Assembly: GCF_900112195.1 (NCBI RefSeq) | Contig: NZ_FOKR01000020.1 | Span: forward strand, 1-64,000 | Direction: 5' to 3' | DNA: 64,000 nt | DNA from: Butyrivibrio sp. YAB3001 | GTDB taxonomy: Bacteria > Bacillota > Clostridia > Lachnospirales > Lachnospiraceae | Part shown: positions 1 to 7,969 of the stretch, in pieces | How the letters are laid out: each line of letters opens with the position of its first letter | Position numbering within the stretch: position 1 is the stretch's first letter | Translations under genes and position numbers: made by a program | Notes under the pieces: model-generated | Databases searched by the model: none | Seen by the model: the letters and a program-made list of their open reading frames with translations, nothing else | What the model was told of the DNA's origin: nothing

Positions 1-573
1 TTTGTTCTTTCCATGGTCTTCAGCAAGATCTTCTTTATCGACTTTCTTGAGGTTGTGGAGATAGTAGGGACACTTAGGATTAACGCATTTGTGGATGACG
101 AAATGCTTACGGTCTTTCTTACGAACGAGGGTATGCTGGCAGTGAGGGCACTTTAGAGACATCTGATTATCAAAGCGGTTATCTCCGGGAGTGAAAGCAG
201 TCTGGCAGATCTTACACATGAGCTGTCCTGCCTTACCATTGTTCTTGTAAAGATAAGGCTGTGGGGCATGGCATGAAGGACAGGTACAGTCCTCTGGAAT
301 ATCGCATTCAGTGCGGCGCTTGATCGGTTTGATGGCCTTACCATAGCGCTGGGCATAGTAGTTATTGAGATCTTTCCAGTCCCAATCCTGATGGTAATAG
401 ACAATCTTAGGGAGTTCATCGACTTTGAACTTTTGATATTTGGGAGAATGAGAATCATCGAAAGCCCACTGCTTTAGAGGTATATATCTGCAGATGAAAT
501 TAATCAGCCAGCAGTTTTGCTGATAGAGTTGTTGAATGATTTGAAGTAAATAAAGTATAATGTTCACGAGCAT
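1..573 (-). CDS. Insertion-sequence transposase, N-terminal part, runs off the window
   Basis: The minus strand is open for 191 codons from an ATG at 573 to the window edge, with AGGAGA just upstream as ribosome site. The visible part holds two zinc-ribbon-like Cys clusters: CPSC (98-101) with CKIC (120-123), then CPHC (142-145) with C163 and C168, followed by a basic stretch. This layout is known from DDE transposases of clostridial insertion sequences. The catalytic core would lie beyond the window, so family and intactness cannot be judged. The leader has the foldback structure typical of IS elements (568-636), which supports the call. It is the only transposase seen here. Confidence 0.7.
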   Translation of the reverse strand, partial: MLVNIILYLLQIIQQLYQQNCWLINFICRYIPLKQWAFDDSHSPKYQKFKVDELPKIVYYHQDWDWKDLNNYYAQRYGKAIKPIKRRTECDIPEDCTCPSCHAPQPYLYKNNGKAGQLMCKICQTAFTPGDNRFDNQMSLKCPHCQHTLVRKKDRKHFVIHKCVNPKCPYYLHNLKKVDKEDLAEDHGKNK

Positions 574-636
574 TGTCTCCTGGTTATTTTGTGAGTTTGG
601 TCGCTGACATTATACCAAAAAGGGAGGTCAATGCTC
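568..636 (-). promoter_or_regulatory. Foldback hairpin over the transposase start codon
   Basis: On the minus strand GAGCATTG (636-629) can pair with CAATGCTC (575-568). Past a small internal loop, CTCC pairs with GGAG. The 3' arm contains the SD (AGGAGA) and the ATG at 573. The 5' arm lies upstream of the element's own -10 box. Transcripts entering from outside would therefore fold and hide the start, while transcripts from the internal promoter lack the 5' arm. IS10 and IS50 use this logic against read-through expression. Confidence 0.6.
609..617 (-). promoter_or_regulatory. Extended -10 promoter of the transposase
   Basis: The minus strand reads TGGTATAAT here, a consensus -10 with the TGn extension. 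No good -35 is found at 16-18 bases, which the extension can offset. The predicted transcription start near 602 falls inside the loop of the foldback hairpin, after its 5' arm. Confidence 0.5.
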
Positions 637-728
637 TTTTTATTTTGAACTCCCGATAAATCAAGGTTTTAGAACTAAAAAACGGGTAGTTAATTTGACA
701 CTACCAGATTATAAAAGAGGGAAAAATA

Positions 729-1439
729 ATGAATAGAGACATTTTTATAAGAAACCTTACTAAAGAAAAAATCGAGATGAGCCCAAAGGGAAGAAAGGCA
801 AATGAACTTTCACCTGAAGAATTTGAAAACTGCTATGAGAATTTTTTTGACATGATATTTGAGATTGCAGCTACTGATGTAACTTCAGTAGAAGGATACG
901 GAGAATTTGATGAAAACAACAAAGCTCCTTATAAGACTCTGGAAGAATTCATTCGTGCAGATATGGTAGAGGAACCGGAGGATGGCTATTGGAAGAACTG
1001 GAAAGAAATGTTTGGAACAACTTTTCTTGAGGAAGATTACTATAACGAAATTGCTTCTAAGGCTCTTAAATATGTTCCTTTTTGTGAAGGGCAGAGATTT
1101 CTTGCAAACAACAATACATTCTTTTGCAATATGATTGTGGGAGATGATGGAAAGACATATTGTGCTGATTGGGGAAGAGCAGGAATCATGGATTTTATGA
1201 TGGATTTTGCAATCCTTGATCTTAATAAGCCATATCTTTTGGTTCCTGAAAAGCTCTACGAATATGCTAAGAAAAAGAATATAAAAATAGAAAATTTCAA
1301 AGAGCGCTTCTTATGTATGGCATACTATAAAGGAATTGTAACACTCAGATGGCACGCATCAATTGATGATCTTGAATCTTGCAACTCCGTCGTTAAATCA
1401 ATTAACGCTCTAGAGGAAAGACTTAATAAACTTGTATGA
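729..1439 (+). CDS. Aminoglycoside/hygromycin phosphotransferase-like protein, N-lobe missing, catalytic Asp lost
   Basis: The 236-residue product resembles the C-lobe of hygromycin-B-type phosphotransferases: a YGEFD region near 57-61, a spacer, then the catalytic loop and a DWG metal motif at 147-149. Known family members are about 300 residues and carry an ATP-binding N-lobe; about 100 residues are absent here. The catalytic HxDxxxxN motif aligns with residues 127-134, where His and Asp are both Asn (N127, N129) and only the final Asn (N134) is kept. The frame is otherwise intact, with a GAGGG ribosome site. It overlaps the next gene by ATGA. Resistance activity is unlikely; it may be a decayed gene or a pseudokinase with a binding role. 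Confidence 0.6.
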   Translation: MNRDIFIRNLTKEKIEMSPKGRKANELSPEEFENCYENFFDMIFEIAATDVTSVEGYGEFDENNKAPYKTLEEFIRADMVEEPEDGYWKNWKEMFGTTFLEEDYYNEIASKALKYVPFCEGQRFLANNNTFFCNMIVGDDGKTYCADWGRAGIMDFMMDFAILDLNKPYLLVPEKLYEYAKKKNIKIENFKERFLCMAYYKGIVTLRWHASIDDLESCNSVVKSINALEERLNKLV

Positions 1440-2086
1440 AATATGAAAATGCTAAAAATATATTGCCGGAAAAACTATTAGAAGAAGTTCAAAAATATGC
1501 AGCCGGGAAAGTAATATATATTCCAAAGAAAGAAGCCTCCAAGGGATGGGGTGAAGCATCAGGATATCGGGACAGATTAAACAAGCGTAATGCTATGATC
1601 TGTAACCGGTATTCTGCCGGACACTCAATATTAGAGATAGCGGAAGAATTCTACCTTTCACCGGAAACTATTAAAAAACTGGTATATGGTAAAAAGGTAA
1701 GTTTACCGATGTTCTCACCAACTATCAATTCCGCAGAGAGCTATGCATCGCAGGGACTTGGAGAAGAATGGGTAAGGACATACTTAAGCAGTATGGAAAA
1801 AGAGATTCCTGATTATGCTTCCTACTTTATGTCGGAGCTTGTCAGGATTCCCATAAGGCTTATCAATAATGAGAATGATAAAAAGATAAACATAGAAGCT
1901 GAGGATTTTTATGATATTCCACTTATAGTTATTTATGAGAATCGTAGCTTTTCTGTTCCATATCAGCAGGAATATATACAATTTTTGAAACAGAAAAAAA
2001 CAAATGCACATTATGCGTTTGTTTTTGCAAGAAATGAAGAGTACGGATTTTTCTGGAATAACTTTGGAAAAAACTTTAAAAGGTAA
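1436..2086 (+). CDS. Mor/CD3324-type DNA-binding protein with unknown C-terminal extension
   Basis: Residues 1-85 match the short clostridial CD3324 family related to the phage Mor activator: a conserved IPKKE..GWGE.SG segment (29-43), then a helix-turn-helix around 53-84. Typical members stop near residue 90. This one continues to 216 with a segment rich in aromatic residues that I do not recognise. The start overlaps the stop of the phosphotransferase-like gene (ATGA), so the two are translationally coupled. Binding DNA is inferred from the family. After the stop, about 110 bases precede a terminator and contain a short open stretch (to 2201) with no family I know. Confidence 0.6.
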   Translation: MKYENAKNILPEKLLEEVQKYAAGKVIYIPKKEASKGWGEASGYRDRLNKRNAMICNRYSAGHSILEIAEEFYLSPETIKKLVYGKKVSLPMFSPTINSAESYASQGLGEEWVRTYLSSMEKEIPDYASYFMSELVRIPIRLINNENDKKINIEAEDFYDIPLIVIYENRSFSVPYQQEYIQFLKQKKTNAHYAFVFARNEEYGFFWNNFGKNFKR

Positions 2087-2210
2087 AAAAACTATTCTAA
2101 ATTTGATATATAAAATTAAATTGACAGAATTCAATGTAACTGCACAGATTGTGGCTGATGGCTGTGGACTTCTTGGAATGGAATGTCCTGAAGAAATGTA
2201 ATAAAAAAAA

Positions 2211-2242
2211 AGTAGGAAGTTTTTTGCTTCCTACTCATTTTT
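2211..2242 (+). terminator. Rho-independent terminator
   Basis: AGTAGGAAG (2211-2219) pairs with CTTCCTACT (2227-2235), a 9-bp stem followed by CATTTTT. It ends the 729-2086 operon. Confidence 0.85.
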
Positions 2243-2366
2243 AAGAAAATAGATCAGCATTTCTATGAGAAAATAAATGATGAGCTATTGATGTTACTGG
2301 TACACAAAGAGTTACATATAGTTTTTTGTTTTTGTAAATGTGAGTAAATAGTCTTTAATCAATAAA

Positions 2367-4100
2367 TCAGGCTGTCATTTCATCTAATGTAAAATATGAC
2401 ATCTTTTCATTGAGAGTTTCAGCCATATCACGAAGATCATTAGCAGCATCACTTATAAGTGTGAATGTAGCATTTAACTCTTCCATAGAAGCGTTTGTCT
2501 CTTCAGTAGATGCAGCGTTCTGCTGAGATATTGCTGAAAGCTCAGAAATAATATCTGAGAAACTTGTCTTAAGCTCATTTAACAGATGAATCTTTTCAGC
2601 AATAAGCTTAGTAGAACTGTCAACATTATTTACATTTTCAACAACAGAGTCCATATCAACCTTTGTTGAAGTAAGCTGTGTATTCTGTTCCTTCATGTTT
2701 TCACTTAAAAGTTCGATGGTCTCAACGTTCTTTTGTGATTCAGCAACAAGAGTCTCAACAATCTTCTTAATAGAAACAGCAGCTTCTTTGGACTGGTTTG
2801 AAAGAGTACCAATCTCAGATGCAACTACAGAGAAGCCTTTACCATATTCTCCGGCTCTTGCAGCCTCGATAGAAGCGTTAAGAGAAAGAAGATGAGTCTG
2901 TTCAGCAATAGCTGTGATTGCGCTTGAAGCTTCGGCAATATCTTTTACTGAATCATTAGTATGGCGAATCTGAGTGTTGATATCCTGCATTGAATTCATT
3001 ACAGAAATGTTCTTGTCCATCAAATTGCTGAGTGTATCAACTGTGCGCTTAGCACCTGAAAGCATATCATTAGCAGCTGCTGAAAGATCCTCAATTCTTC
3101 CTGTGATATCGTCAATGCTGTCGCCCATTTCGTTTGTGTTATTAACAGAACTTTCCATGCTCTCTGCCTGTGATGCAGCTCCGCGGCTGATATCTTCAAC
3201 AGCGCATGTAACCTGTTCAGCAACACGAGAAGCAGATTCTGCTGAATTTGCAAGATTTATACCTGACTGAGTAACATCATCTGAAAGTTTCTTTGTAGCG
3301 CTAATAACATCCTGAAGCTTGTCTCTTACCTGGGCAGAACTTGATGCTATAACGCCAAGCTCGTCTTTACGGTTGAATGTGCGGTCCTCAATATAAAAAG
3401 ATAATTCTCCGTCTTCAAGCTTCTGTAAACCACCAATGATATCGCTGATAGATTTATTTGATCTTGTGATGATGATACGTGCGATTACCCAGTTAAATAA
3501 GAAGAAAAATAAAAATGTTCCAATGATTGCTTTTGCTGCTGCATTCATATTTCCTGCAACAATTGAAGTATCCTGACCGGCAAATATCATACCAACTACA
3601 GAGCCATCTGAGTTCTTTATTGGAAGATAGTAGGCGTACCAGTTCTGACCTGCGATCTCAAAGTTAGTAGCAAGGTATTCATTTCCTTTTTTAAGAACTT
3701 CCTCAACAACAACGTCAGAAGCCTTTGTACCTTCCATTCTCTTACCTGTCTGTGCATCGACAAGTGAAGTGATATATCTTGTGTCTCCGTAAAAAACAGT
3801 GTAGTGCATGCCTGTTTTTTCATGAAGTTTATCGAGCTGTGACTGATATAGGTCGTGAATTGCAGTTTCACCCTTCATAAGCTGACCGTCCTCTGATAAT
3901 GACCAGTCACCATCCCACTCATGGGCAATTTCATCTTCCATAAGAACAGCAGCTGCATGAAGTCCTTCCTGGAATGAAGAATAATATGCCTGTTTAATAT
4001 GGTTATATCCGATAATTCCAACAAAAGCTGCCATTATAAGTGCTAAAACTGAGGCAAGAACGATAATGCTACGAACCATGTTTCTACTTTTCTTTTTCAT
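2367..4100 (-). CDS. Methyl-accepting chemotaxis protein
   Basis: The 577-residue receptor has a membrane segment at 9-31, an extracytoplasmic single-Cache-like domain (about 35-185), a second membrane segment (189-211), a HAMP region and a cytoplasmic signalling coiled coil. The coiled coil holds the conserved hairpin tip ([19 protein letters not shown]) that contacts CheA and CheW. The start at 4100 is chosen because AAAGGA lies just upstream; the longer frame to 4199 would begin inside the leader terminator. It stands alone and sits behind a c-di-GMP-I riboswitch, so its level is probably tied to c-di-GMP. The ligand is unknown. Confidence 0.93.
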   Translation of the reverse strand: MKKKSRNMVRSIIVLASVLALIMAAFVGIIGYNHIKQAYYSSFQEGLHAAAVLMEDEIAHEWDGDWSLSEDGQLMKGETAIHDLYQSQLDKLHEKTGMHYTVFYGDTRYITSLVDAQTGKRMEGTKASDVVVEEVLKKGNEYLATNFEIAGQNWYAYYLPIKNSDGSVVGMIFAGQDTSIVAGNMNAAAKAIIGTFLFFFLFNWVIARIIITRSNKSISDIIGGLQKLEDGELSFYIEDRTFNRKDELGVIASSSAQVRDKLQDVISATKKLSDDVTQSGINLANSAESASRVAEQVTCAVEDISRGAASQAESMESSVNNTNEMGDSIDDITGRIEDLSAAANDMLSGAKRTVDTLSNLMDKNISVMNSMQDINTQIRHTNDSVKDIAEASSAITAIAEQTHLLSLNASIEAARAGEYGKGFSVVASEIGTLSNQSKEAAVSIKKIVETLVAESQKNVETIELLSENMKEQNTQLTSTKVDMDSVVENVNNVDSSTKLIAEKIHLLNELKTSFSDIISELSAISQQNAASTEETNASMEELNATFTLISDAANDLRDMAETLNEKMSYFTLDEMTA

Positions 4101-4169
4101 AGTAATCCTTTCATGAATAGTAAAAAAACTAATTAAGGGTTTCAGGTTTGAGAATAATTTTATTAAAGA

Positions 4170-4206
4170 TAAAATAAAAAGCACAGGAACATGTCCCATG
4201 CTTTAG
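4170..4206 (-). terminator. Leader terminator of the chemoreceptor riboswitch
   Basis: On the minus strand AAAGCATGGGA pairs with TCCTGTGCTTT (with G-T pairs), followed by TTTTATTTTATC. It lies between the riboswitch aptamer and the receptor start codon, the expression platform position. Confidence 0.8.
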
Positions 4207-4224
4207 TAGAGTCGAAATTAATGA

Positions 4225-4300
4225 AGAATGCAGCTGGCTGACATGTTAAAGTCCCTATAGCTTTGCGCCACAGGCTTTCACCTGCTTTGCCTAATATTTA
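4225..4300 (-). ncRNA. c-di-GMP-I (GEMM) riboswitch aptamer
   Basis: The minus strand carries the GEMM-I hallmarks in order: AGGCAAAGC, a hairpin AGGTGAAAGCCT with its GAAA tetraloop, the core GGCGCAAAGC, then a second helix (TAGGGACT to CAGCCAGCTGC) with a receptor-like bulge. The class senses cyclic di-GMP and is often found ahead of chemotaxis genes. A terminator follows at 4170-4206. Whether ligand turns the gene on or off cannot be told by eye. Confidence 0.85.
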
Positions 4301-4311
4301 AACCACTGTGG

Positions 4312-4340
4312 ATTATATAGGAGGTATGATTGAAATGCAA
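4312..4340 (-). promoter_or_regulatory. Promoter of the chemoreceptor leader
   Basis: The minus strand has TTGCAT (4340-4335), a 17-base spacer and TATAAT (4317-4312). The predicted transcript starts just before the riboswitch. Confidence 0.7.
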
Positions 4341-4433
4341 TAAATTTTTTTGGTTATATATCGTTTTCTATGTTTTGCAATATGTATAATAAAAATACGA
4401 AAAGTTATTAGCAAATTTGCACAAACGAAGTGG

Positions 4434-4439
4434 TATACT
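4434..4439 (+). promoter_or_regulatory. Extended -10 promoter of the esterase gene
   Basis: TGG directly before TATACT gives an extended -10 about 40 bases upstream of the CE2 esterase start. No clear -35 is seen. Confidence 0.4.
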
Positions 4440-4480
4440 GATAAGAGGATGTTTTTTTGACTACAAGAAGGAGACAGCAT

Positions 4481-5611
4481 ATGGAGAGTATTAAGTATTT
4501 TGAGGTTAGTGAAATTCCCGAAAAGAATATTCATATTTTCGGAAGAATGGGGAGACAGAAGCAGCCACTACCACTTCTTTTTAACGGAAGCGGAATAGAG
4601 GTTGTAGTGACAGGAACAGATCTATGGATTGAACTTGAGACTGATTCTGATTTTCATGAGCCATGGGTTGCATATGAAGTAAATGGAGCATTTATGGGAA
4701 GACAGATGTTATTGCCCGGGGAGCATAATATATGTCTTTTCAGAAATATGGAACCAAGTACGCCTAAAAGAATAAGGTTTATAAGAGAATTACAGGCGAT
4801 GAGCGAAGATGACCGCAGTAAAGTCTTGATTAAAAGAATCGGAATAAATGGCGAATTTAAAGAAGTTCCTGAATATAAGAGAAAGATAGAATTTATTGGA
4901 GACAGCATTACATCAGGTGAAGGAAGCTATGGAGCGATGGCAGATGTTGACTGGATTGCAATGTATATGAGTGCATCCGTTAATTATGCAACTTTTACAG
5001 CTAAAAACTTAAACGCTGATTATCACCTGATTTCACAAGGCGGATGGGGAGTCTATTGCGGATGGGATAATGATGTAAGACATAATCTTCCTTCTGTATA
5101 TGAAAAAGTGTGCGGACTATCTTCAGGTCCATCTAATGAAGCGATTGGAACACAGGAGCCATATGATTTTGACAGCTGGCAGCCTGACGTAATAGTAGTG
5201 AATCTTGGAACAAACGATGCAACATCTTTTAACCAGCCTCCATTTTACAATCCGGAGGATGGTAAGACATATAAGATGCGCTTAAACGAAGACGGAAGCT
5301 ATAACAGAGAGGATGAGCTTAAAATAGAGGATGCGATAGTAAGCTTTCTTACCGTGTTAAGAAAGCACAACAAAAAAGCACATATCGCATGGTGCTATGG
5401 AATGCTTGGTTCTGACTTAAACCTTACTATTACAGAAGCGATAAACAAATACAGAGATAGTTCAAAGGATAATAATGTGTCGTTTTTCCAATTGCCAAAC
5501 ACAACCATGGAGACAGTTGGATCACATATGCATCCTGGTTTTAAATCCCATGAAAATGCAAGTAAGGAACTTACAGACTATCTGAGAAATAAGATGGGAT
5601 GGCTTGAATAA
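4481..5611 (+). CDS. SGNH esterase, carbohydrate esterase family 2-like
   Basis: The 376-residue product has a jelly-roll-like N-terminal domain (about 1-130) and an SGNH hydrolase domain. Visible motifs are GDSIT (140-144, nucleophile Ser142), GGWG (187-190), GTND (243-246) and a C-terminal SHMHPG (348-353) carrying the catalytic His. This two-domain order is that of CE2 acetyl esterases, which remove acetyl groups from hemicelluloses. There is no signal peptide, so a cytoplasmic role on imported oligosaccharides is inferred. The start at 4481 follows AAGGAGA with proper spacing, unlike the longer frame from 4457. It is monocistronic and diverges from the chemoreceptor. Confidence 0.88.
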   Translation: MESIKYFEVSEIPEKNIHIFGRMGRQKQPLPLLFNGSGIEVVVTGTDLWIELETDSDFHEPWVAYEVNGAFMGRQMLLPGEHNICLFRNMEPSTPKRIRFIRELQAMSEDDRSKVLIKRIGINGEFKEVPEYKRKIEFIGDSITSGEGSYGAMADVDWIAMYMSASVNYATFTAKNLNADYHLISQGGWGVYCGWDNDVRHNLPSVYEKVCGLSSGPSNEAIGTQEPYDFDSWQPDVIVVNLGTNDATSFNQPPFYNPEDGKTYKMRLNEDGSYNREDELKIEDAIVSFLTVLRKHNKKAHIAWCYGMLGSDLNLTITEAINKYRDSSKDNNVSFFQLPNTTMETVGSHMHPGFKSHENASKELTDYLRNKMGWLE

Positions 5612-5686
5612 CATGTAAGAATACTTATGATTAGTAAAATGTATTTACAAGTTTTTTTGGTTATATGTTTTATTCAATAAATCATT

Positions 5687-6556
5687 TTATCTGGATGCTT
5701 TATGTTCTTTTTTCATTTTGTACATATTTTGGTCAGCTCTTTCTATAAGAGCAGTAAGATAAAGTGTTTCAGAGTAAAGGGCACAGCCTATTGATGCCTT
5801 GGTTGAGAGATGGATTCCGTCAATATTTCGCGGAGCGTCGATTGCTTTTTGGATGCGTTTTTGCATAACAACTGCTTCATCAGCATCTTTTATCTGATGA
5901 AGTATTACGAATTCATCTCCGCCGTATCTGAAGAGAACACAGTTATCAGCGGCAACTGTGGTTAAACTTTTACATAAAGATTTAAGGACAAGGTTACCAA
6001 ACTCATGTCCGTAATTATCATTAACATTCTTAAAATCATCCAGATCTATCATGTAAAGCGCAAAGTCGGTATTGTCCTTTTCATACTGCTTTGCGTATTT
6101 TTCAACAATCTCACTATAGGCTCTTCTGTTGAAAACACCGGTAAGTTCGTCAGTCATAGATAGAACGGAAAGTCTTCCTTTTTCTGCAAGTTCTTCTGTG
6201 ATATCAACAAAATATCCAACAAGACCGATAATTGTGTCATTTACCTTAAGCGGACATTTGGATGCCCTAATATCGCGAACCCGTCCTTTTACGATACATT
6301 GTCCCGGAACATCTTTTACAATCTCACCATTATTAATAACTCTAAGTTCGATGGAACGATAAGGTTCAGGGTCTATGTGCCAACCCATGTCTTCATCGGT
6401 TTTTCCCAATATATCTTCAACAGAAGTAAAACCATAGTAGTCAAGAAACATCTGGTTTGCTCCAAGAAACTTCCTGTCTTTATCCTTCCAGAAAACGCCT
6501 ATTGGAATAAGCGCTAGAATATTAAAAAGAATATCTGAATTAGCTACAATGTCCAT
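5687..6556 (-). CDS. PAS-GGDEF diguanylate cyclase
   Basis: The 289-residue soluble protein has a PAS domain (about 10-120; NQMFLDYYGF, then a GYFVDITEE end) and a GGDEF domain with an intact RYGGDEF active site, expected to make c-di-GMP from two GTP. The usual RxxD inhibitory site just upstream of the motif is absent, so product feedback at that site is unlikely. No membrane segment is seen, so the PAS domain probably senses a cytoplasmic signal. The start at 6556 follows GAGAGG with six-base spacing; a longer start at 6583 has weaker support. Confidence 0.9.
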   Translation of the reverse strand: MDIVANSDILFNILALIPIGVFWKDKDRKFLGANQMFLDYYGFTSVEDILGKTDEDMGWHIDPEPYRSIELRVINNGEIVKDVPGQCIVKGRVRDIRASKCPLKVNDTIIGLVGYFVDITEELAEKGRLSVLSMTDELTGVFNRRAYSEIVEKYAKQYEKDNTDFALYMIDLDDFKNVNDNYGHEFGNLVLKSLCKSLTTVAADNCVLFRYGGDEFVILHQIKDADEAVVMQKRIQKAIDAPRNIDGIHLSTKASIGCALYSETLYLTALIERADQNMYKMKKEHKASR

Positions 6557-6613
6557 CCGTGGCCTCTCATAACATAACGACATATTGATAATAAAAATCG
6601 CTTATACCCTATC

Positions 6614-6641
6614 ATTATATTATCACTATTGCGTGTGTAAA
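6614..6641 (-). promoter_or_regulatory. Promoter of the PAS-GGDEF gene
   Basis: The minus strand has TTTACA (6641-6636), a 16-base spacer and TATAAT (6619-6614), about 55 bases before the chosen start codon. Confidence 0.6.
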
Positions 6642-6720
6642 ATACTTCAATAATATTAAAAGATGATTTACATTTTGTTAAATATTTCTGTGTACTAAAA
6701 ATGCAATAAATGAGAAGCTT

Positions 6721-6750
6721 TTGTGTATATATGATAGGAACGTGTATGAT
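6721..6750 (+). promoter_or_regulatory. Possible promoter of the aldo/keto reductase operon
   Basis: TTGTGT (6721-6726), an 18-base spacer and TATGAT (6745-6750) lie 85 bases before the start. Each hexamer has one or two mismatches. Confidence 0.35.
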
Positions 6751-6834
6751 AAAATAGTCATTGAATCAGATGTTTCAATCTGTAAAAAATGGCAAACAAT
6801 TATTAATTTGGCAATAATGGTATGGAGGTTACTT

Positions 6835-7962
6835 ATGGATAATTCTTTTTCAGAGATTAAGACATTCTTCGGATTTGGATGTATGAGATTGCCCATGATA
6901 GGGAGTGAAGTGGATATTGAGCAGTTCAAGGAAATGACAGATTACTTTTTGGATAACGGGTTTAACTATTTTGATACTGCTCAGTGCTATATTGACGGTA
7001 AATCAGAGACAGCTATCAAGGCGGCGCTTACAAGCAGATATCCGAGAGAAAAATATCTTTTAACAGATAAACTGACAGAAATATACTTTGAGAAGCAGGA
7101 GGATATAAGACCATTTTTCCAGACTCAGCTTGATGCCTGTGGTGTGGAATACTTTGACTTTTATCTTATGCATGCCCAGAACGCAAAAAACTTTGAGAAA
7201 TACAAAAAATGTAAAGCTTATGAGACAGCGTTTGAACTTAAGAAAGAAGGAAAGATAAAGCATGTGGGATTATCTTTCCATGATAAAGCGGAGGTTCTTG
7301 ATAATATTCTTTCAACTTATCCGGAAATTGAGATAGTGCAGATTCAGTTTAACTATGTTGATTATGAGGATCCGGGAGTGCAGAGCCGTAAAGTATGGGA
7401 AGTATGCAGAAAGCACAACAAGCCTGTTATTGTAATGGAACCTGTAAAGGGTGGAAGCCTTATAAAGCTCCCTGACGAAGCACAGAAGGTATTTGACAGC
7501 ATGGAAAACAAGTTGTCAAATGCCGGTTATGCTATAAGATTTGCAGCTAATCAGGAGGGCATCAGACTTGTTTTGTCAGGAATGAGTGATATGGCGCAGA
7601 TGAAGGATAATGTTTCCTTTATGAAAGATTTTAAGCCTCTTACAGAGGATGAAAAGATTGCAATTGCCAAGGTTACAGCTATATATAAAGGAATGGATAT
7701 TATTCCATGTACATCCTGTCATTACTGCGTGGAAGAAAATCATTGCCCGATGAATATCAGTATTCCTGAGCTTTTTGCCTGCTTAAATACAAAGAAAGTA
7801 TTTAATGACTGGAATCAGAATGATTATTACAATGAGATTGTAAATAAGAGTGGTGGAAGTGCAAGCTCCTGCGTAGAATGTGGTGGCTGTGAGAATGTAT
7901 GTCCTCAGCATCTTGAAATTCGTTCTCTGTTAAAAGATGTTGCAGCAGAATTCGAAAAATAA
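6835..7962 (+). CDS. Aldo/keto reductase with C-terminal 4Fe-4S ferredoxin domain
   Basis: The 375-residue product has an aldo/keto reductase barrel (about 1-285): FGFGCMRLP at the start, the DTAQCY active-site region, and HVGLSFHD. A ferredoxin-like tail follows, with CTSCHYC..NHCP and SSCVECGGCENVCP clusters. This fusion is common in anaerobes and suggests electron transfer between an iron-sulfur cluster and a carbonyl substrate; the substrate is unknown. GGAGGTT seven bases upstream fixes the start at 6835. Only seven bases separate it from the GH30-like gene, so they are probably co-transcribed. Confidence 0.88.
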   Translation: MDNSFSEIKTFFGFGCMRLPMIGSEVDIEQFKEMTDYFLDNGFNYFDTAQCYIDGKSETAIKAALTSRYPREKYLLTDKLTEIYFEKQEDIRPFFQTQLDACGVEYFDFYLMHAQNAKNFEKYKKCKAYETAFELKKEGKIKHVGLSFHDKAEVLDNILSTYPEIEIVQIQFNYVDYEDPGVQSRKVWEVCRKHNKPVIVMEPVKGGSLIKLPDEAQKVFDSMENKLSNAGYAIRFAANQEGIRLVLSGMSDMAQMKDNVSFMKDFKPLTEDEKIAIAKVTAIYKGMDIIPCTSCHYCVEENHCPMNISIPELFACLNTKKVFNDWNQNDYYNEIVNKSGGSASSCVECGGCENVCPQHLEIRSLLKDVAAEFEK

Positions 7963-7969
7963 TAGGTAA

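Noticed and set aside
153..458. 101-codon open frame on the minus strand
   Set aside because: It is a shadow of the transposase frame, which has zinc motifs and runs in another frame.
729..1439. Working aminoglycoside resistance gene
   Set aside because: The N-lobe is absent and catalytic His and Asp are replaced.
2004..2201. 65-codon frame after the CD3324-like gene
   Set aside because: It overlaps that gene in another frame, has no ribosome site and no recognised homology.
4101..4199. Longer N-terminus for the chemoreceptor
   Set aside because: It would start inside the leader terminator; the SD is at the ATG at 4100.
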